This document shows positions 54,701 through 60,700 of a DNA stretch of 64,000 nucleotides, piece after piece. Below the pieces are notes generated by a model, which was given only the letters and a program-made list of their open reading frames with translations, ran no database searches and was not told the DNA's origin. Numbering within the stretch: the first letter of the stretch is position 1; every line of letters starts with the position of its first letter. The DNA comes from Hemicentrotus pulcherrimus (Eukaryota > Echinodermata > Echinoidea > Camarodonta > Strongylocentrotidae). The position numbers and the translations under genes were made by a program. The stretch spans positions 1 through 64,000 of the forward strand of contig BEXV01001080.1 of NCBI GenBank assembly GCA_003118195.1, written 5' to 3'.

Positions 54701-57700
54701 TTGTACAGTTAAATTCGACTAAATATTTTTCTTTTCCTTTTCAAAGAGCTTTTAATTTGAATCCAGGAAGCTAAAAATACAATGTCAAAATTGCATAGAC
54801 TATATTTCATGAATATTTAATTATTTTAGAATTTACTGAAAAAAAATTACTTGTAGCAGCTCTCTTTTTTCAGAAGACAGTTTGTTCATGTTCAAGCCTA
54901 AGGTGAAAAGTTTATGTTTGACAGAAATTAATTAATGTATGAGAATTTGGAAAGTCTTTGTATCAAAGACTGGTATTCAATGCAAAGTAAAACATGAAGG
55001 CCTACATTGTATAAGCATACTACATTGTACATGTGTACATACATGTACATGTACATGTACATGTACATGGCTGTATCTTCTGTAATTATCAGAGAAATAA
55101 AGCTTATCTTTTGGTTTTTCTCTCAGCCTAAATGTACAGGCCATGCTGCCTGAATAGTGCAATCGAGGCTTCCACTTTAATGTTATGCACCAAGTGATGG
55201 GTGTAGTTCAATTTCATCAGCGTGGAATGCTCTAGTGCCTGTAGGCCATGCAGCTATCGATGAATAAGTCTGCATGCCGCAGCAGCATTCCCTGTCAGGC
55301 AAATGTGCCTTCACCTTCACCTTCACTTACTCTTGCTAGCTCACTCCCACTCTCTCTCTCTCTCTCTTTCTCTTCTTTTCTTTCCTTGTCAAACTCTCCT
55401 CCTTTTCTTCCTTTTTTTTTTCATTCTTGTTATGTTTTTTAACATTTAACCTTATTTGTGACATATTTATGTTTGATTTTCAATTCGTCTATTCCCAAAC
55501 CTACCCTCCTTTGATCTCATCTTACTACTCCTTTTTTCCATCTCTCCATCTGACCCTCCTCTACGTGTATCTTTCTGTCTATCACTAAACATCTACTTCC
55601 CCCCCCCCCNNNNNNNNNNNNCTCTCTCTCTCCCTTTCTCTCTTTCTCCACATTTCCATCTTACAACCCATTCCCAATACAATGAATACTATGCAGCATC
55701 AACCTTCTCGGCGCCTCATCAAAGCCCCAGCCTTCATATTGCTTCAGACTGGGCTTGGCAGCTAGTGCATTTCTGATGCAGAATTAATGCATCACATAAG
55801 CACTCTCGATGTGTTATTCCAATTATGGGCCCTAACTCACCTTGAACGTCAGTTATCACTCAACTTGGCCCCATTGGCAAATTTGTAAATGGAATACGGG
55901 TGTACAATTTATGGGAACACAATTGAACTTGTTCACTATGTTGCAAGGGACTTTTCAAATAGATGCATTTCCCTCACATGGGAATGTCAGCATTTCATTT
56001 TCTTCAAAGTTCACTTTTTCTTCTTTGCTTTTCATTTACAATAATCAATTTTGTTATGGATGCTCATATTTTTTGGTCTGTTTATTGGATGAGAGCATAA
56101 ATCTTTTCATTCTTTTAATCACTCATCAGAATCCATTTGTTCATTGGAAGTATGAATTTAACTGAAATGTTGTCACAGCACATCGTCATTACTCGTCAAA
56201 GCAATGGTAAACACATCATGTATCCATCTCACCGTCACATTCCTAGACCTTACTGAAATAGAGCGCGTAACTCTTTATGACTGTGAACTTGAATTAACAT
56301 TTAATCCCTGTACCATCTCCTCCCTGAAGAGAAGCACATTCCAAGTGCTGCATTCTGCCATGCAGCCAATAGAAAGGTCATGTTTAGAGACCCTATCTAT
56401 CATTCACATGGTACAGTTACATTACAAGTGATACTGTGGATTCAGCCATGTTACAACTGAAACCAACTGCATCTATTCAAGTTACAGATATTGCAAGACC
56501 CCACCTATAACATAGACTTGGCGACATGAATTCTAGGGAAAATCGGTAATGCACATTACACTTTCGAGAGATGCATGTGACCATAATTTTTTTCCTCTAT
56601 TTCATGTTAGATTTCTTTTTCTTTTTCCAATCGAGAGGAGAGCATTTAAGCCCAGTTTATTCTCATGTTTTCATTTCAGCATTGTCACCGACATTATAGC
56701 ACGGATAGATTTTCTTTGAATCAAAACTTGTTTTGCGGAAGGTAAACTCTGGTAGCAGTACTATCAAATACACTGTATACATGTATGTACATGTAGTTTG
56801 TAGAATGGACACCAGAACTTGAAATTTGTAGTTGTCAGAATCCCATTGGCCACCTTCAATCCTGCTAGGCAAGTTCAATGTGCTGCCTTTGTTCAAGAAA
56901 GTTCTGTACAGTCACTGTATGGAACCACCAAAAATTGAATTAAAAAAGCCTTGACCAGCTTTCTTGCTGGCAACTCAAATAAAGAGTTAGACAAGAGCTC
57001 TAGACAGATCATTGAAATGGGTAATAGTCTCCAGAACTGTGCCCTTTCAAGTTTGTAGAAACATAGTATAGTGGACACCTACCTGGAATCTAAGGATGAT
57101 GGTCCAGATGAGACCAAGGGTCAATCTGTGGTTGCTATCTACGATGTCATGGGATCCCATGTTCTCTAAATGTACTCGCTTCTCTTTCAGAAATTGCAGG
57201 GCCTTGTCTACGTTCTCTAAACAGTGAATGCGCATCTTGCCTTTCGTGGGTTTGGGCTGCAAAGAACATCAAGAGTGATAAGTGTTAATATGGTTCATCA
57301 TCTGTACTGGCTTGAAAGTTAATATACTGTAAAAAAATTGTTTTAAAAAGTTCAGTATATACATGTACAAGATTCCATCCTTTTAAACTGAACAACAGAT
57401 ACATGTACATGTACATGTACATTTATACTTGAATTGAAACATCTGAAAATCAAAATTACATACATTTGTACATGTACATTCTTACTCTCATGTTTATTTT
57501 GCCTGAAGACTTCTACCACAGTCACACCACCAACCAACTCTACTCTGACTCCAAACGGACCGATTCCTGGCCATTCGAGGTAATGTAATATTTACTTCGG
57601 TCTGGAGTTAATTAGGTGTCTGTCTCAATGGTGTGACTGGTGTAATACAGAGGTGCAATGCAATTATTTGAATTGCATTGTACAGTTAGTCAGAATACAT

Positions 57701-60700
57701 TCAAGAATACATGTATGCAAACATTCACTTAACATGTAAAATAACTGCAAGTCCAAGCAGACTTTCTTTCTCATACATTTCTGTAGTACAAGAATGCCTT
57801 TATAATCTTTCAACCATAAAACCTGTAATCATAAAGAGTCTTGAAAAAACACAATACCTCAGACGGAACCACTTGACTCAACTAACAATATTTCAATTGC
57901 ATTTGGCATTTTAATCATACAAAATAACAGTGTAAGTAAGAGTGCTCCTACTTTTATAGAGGAAATGTATTGGTAAGGGAGGAAGTACTGTTGACAACTA
58001 AGAATATTCTTTTATAAAGTTTTATACAATATATAAATAAAAATAGATTTGAATCATATTTTATGTTTGCTTAGCCAAAGAATTACTGTATATAGATTTC
58101 ACATTATAAGTAAATGAAGTCTGTGACTTCAAAAACTTGGTCCAATGTTGGCTTGAAGGTCCATTTATGCACCATTGACTTGTGTTGGCATATTGGGGTT
58201 TTATGAGGGTGTAGTGTGTTATGGCCACAAGAAGGCTCAATTAACATTCCATGTACTGTAAGATGCAAACTTTCATCTATTTATTGTATTTCCACAAAAG
58301 AAAGTAAAAATATTTATGCAGCTTTTTCCATTTTTTTTAACAGAATAAGAGTTTTTCTCCACTACATTTCTATTTCCAACTTCATTACCTGTACACCCTG
58401 GTAAGGTTTCAATTCACTGACATCAAGTCAAAATACATTACTGTTGCCAATATAGCAATTCTGCTATACATGTTCATTGTACAGTCCACAAATGATGTCA
58501 AAAGGAGAAAAAAAAAGGTGTAAAAATCTCAGTGAAATCTTCTCAATTTCAATAACTATTCTTAGGACTGTTATGATAAACTATTCTACCATGTAAATTG
58601 TAAATGTTGTGGTGATAGAAGGAAATGCAAATATATGTTGTACAAGTAGAGTAGACTGAGTAGTAGTACCCAGTACCGGTACTGAAAACTACACTGTACA
58701 TACAATACTAGACAATATTATGAGAATATGTTTAAGACTGATAAATAGTAGAATTAAACATGAGTTGAAGACAGAGGAAAAACTACATCTATCACAGTCG
58801 ACGAATGCAGACTCTCCAAAGGTACCTCCCTGCATGCATAATGTTTCATACCTGTAGTAGTTCTCCAGTCAATAAAAGATCGAAGGTTACCAACTGAATG
58901 CAACTACCCTGCCCTGGGAAAGCAGATTCAAAGTTTGAAACAGATGACTGCTCACATACAATCGTATCTGTTTATTCTTTTTTTTTTCCATCAATACCAA
59001 CCCTACCCATTTTTCTATTGGTATTGGTTGACATTATGTGATCACATGTTGAATGGTAAATGGAGAGTAGACATCTGCACACACTATTCTCTTGCCACGT
59101 TTCAGTGCACGTTGATGACTCATACAATTGCAAACAGTGAAGATGCTAGCGTGGTAGGTCACACTCTGTTGGAGTCTTGGTAAGATCTGGCAGCAGGCCT
59201 GGCTGTATGCATACTCTGTAGTGCGTGGGAGGTGGCTGCTTGTATAGGCTAGCATGATTATGCTATAAATTGTTGTCTCATTGGACTACATGTATGCATT
59301 TAAGATTTTAGTTGTGTAAGCCTACATGACAGATTTGACTAGGCCATAAACCGTCATAGAGAGGAGACTTCACAGATCTTAATATTGAAAAAAATACAAA
59401 TATACTGACATGCATACACTGTATTTTAGATTGATGCAGAGAGACACATACAGTATTAATATCCTAATTTGTGTGTGATATTGATAATGCATACCTGTAC
59501 ATGTAGTGACTTCTTTAATAAAGAATAGCATTTCAAAGTCTAACTACAGTGGAAGTCATTCAATGATGAATGAATTTTCTTTGTTATCTTGGATCAAACA
59601 TTGCCTGCATGCACCTTGAACAATGTATCATCTTTGTTGAGTGTACTTCAAGCAACCTCCCCCCCACCCCTTAGTTTGTTTCGCCTTAAAACTCCCCTCA
59701 AACGATATTTGCCGCTAGGCTAGAATAGAACATGTGACAAACAGTTCAAAGTTCTCAATTGGTCTGACTGCATCAATAGGTGGGCCTACATTTAAATGTA
59801 CATGTACATGTACTGTATACAATGATTCCCATTTTTACTACATGTACTGTACTTGCATCAAAATTACAGACGATTATATGAATTGTATGCATCACAATGC
59901 ACAGGTTTATTTTGGGGGGGTATTTTTTGTTATTGGGATCTTCTACTCATATACAAATTTTTCTTTTCCTTTTCATGCGGTTTACATGTAATTTTAACAT
60001 TTTTCAATCAGAAATTTTTTTTCTTGTGATGAATGTGAATTTAAAATAAAAATCCATGTTAATATTTATAAAAACCAGGACAAATATTTCATTGCTAACA
60101 TTGTGCAGTCTTAATCTTTCTTTTAAATTAAAAAAAAAAAACAGTATTGTGGTCATGAACATGCAGTGTAGTAGTTTTACACTGTCATAGTCATGTAGCT
60201 TTTTAACTTAAGTTTGTTTATTTATATATGTACATGTACTGTATTTGCAGGCGTAAAGGCCGCAGTAGTTTTGGAAGAGAAAGTATCAAAAAGTCAGGGT
60301 GCTGCCTTTGCGGCGAAAGAGTAAAAAAATAAAATAAATTGCAAGTCAAAACCATGAAAAAACAGCATGAATTTGTAAATATGGGACTATATCTATACCA
60401 CTATGGTACAGGACATTTCCACACATCTTACCGACAATTTTATCTTGCATTGTTGACATGAAGACGAAAATAAACTTCCTAAAACAACATCTGCCGATAG
60501 ATCTTGCTCTAAGTTTGCGCCTATGCATTGCTAAAAGTAAAAGAAGGGACCGCTACAGACCTGCCAAGAACGCAATTGCGCATCCAGCCGAAGTCGCACC
60601 AAGTCGAATTTCTGATCTTTGTATCCATTTCATGATATTTCGCATCACACCATACATTGTGGTAGGGGTAAATATCAGACACAAAATCTGCCTGCGATCA

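Larger units (their letters stand above)
53315..57082 (-). other. Beta-spectrin intron 3 (3.8 kb)
   Basis: Rich in ACATGTAC motifs, with an array at 55021-55070, a CT-rich low-complexity zone 55340-55660 containing a 12-base N gap (55610-55621), and a non-repetitive island around 55670-55960. Confidence 0.65.

Noticed and set aside
55021..55070. CRISPR-like array
   Set aside because: Continuous hexamer microsatellite without spacers, in an animal genome.
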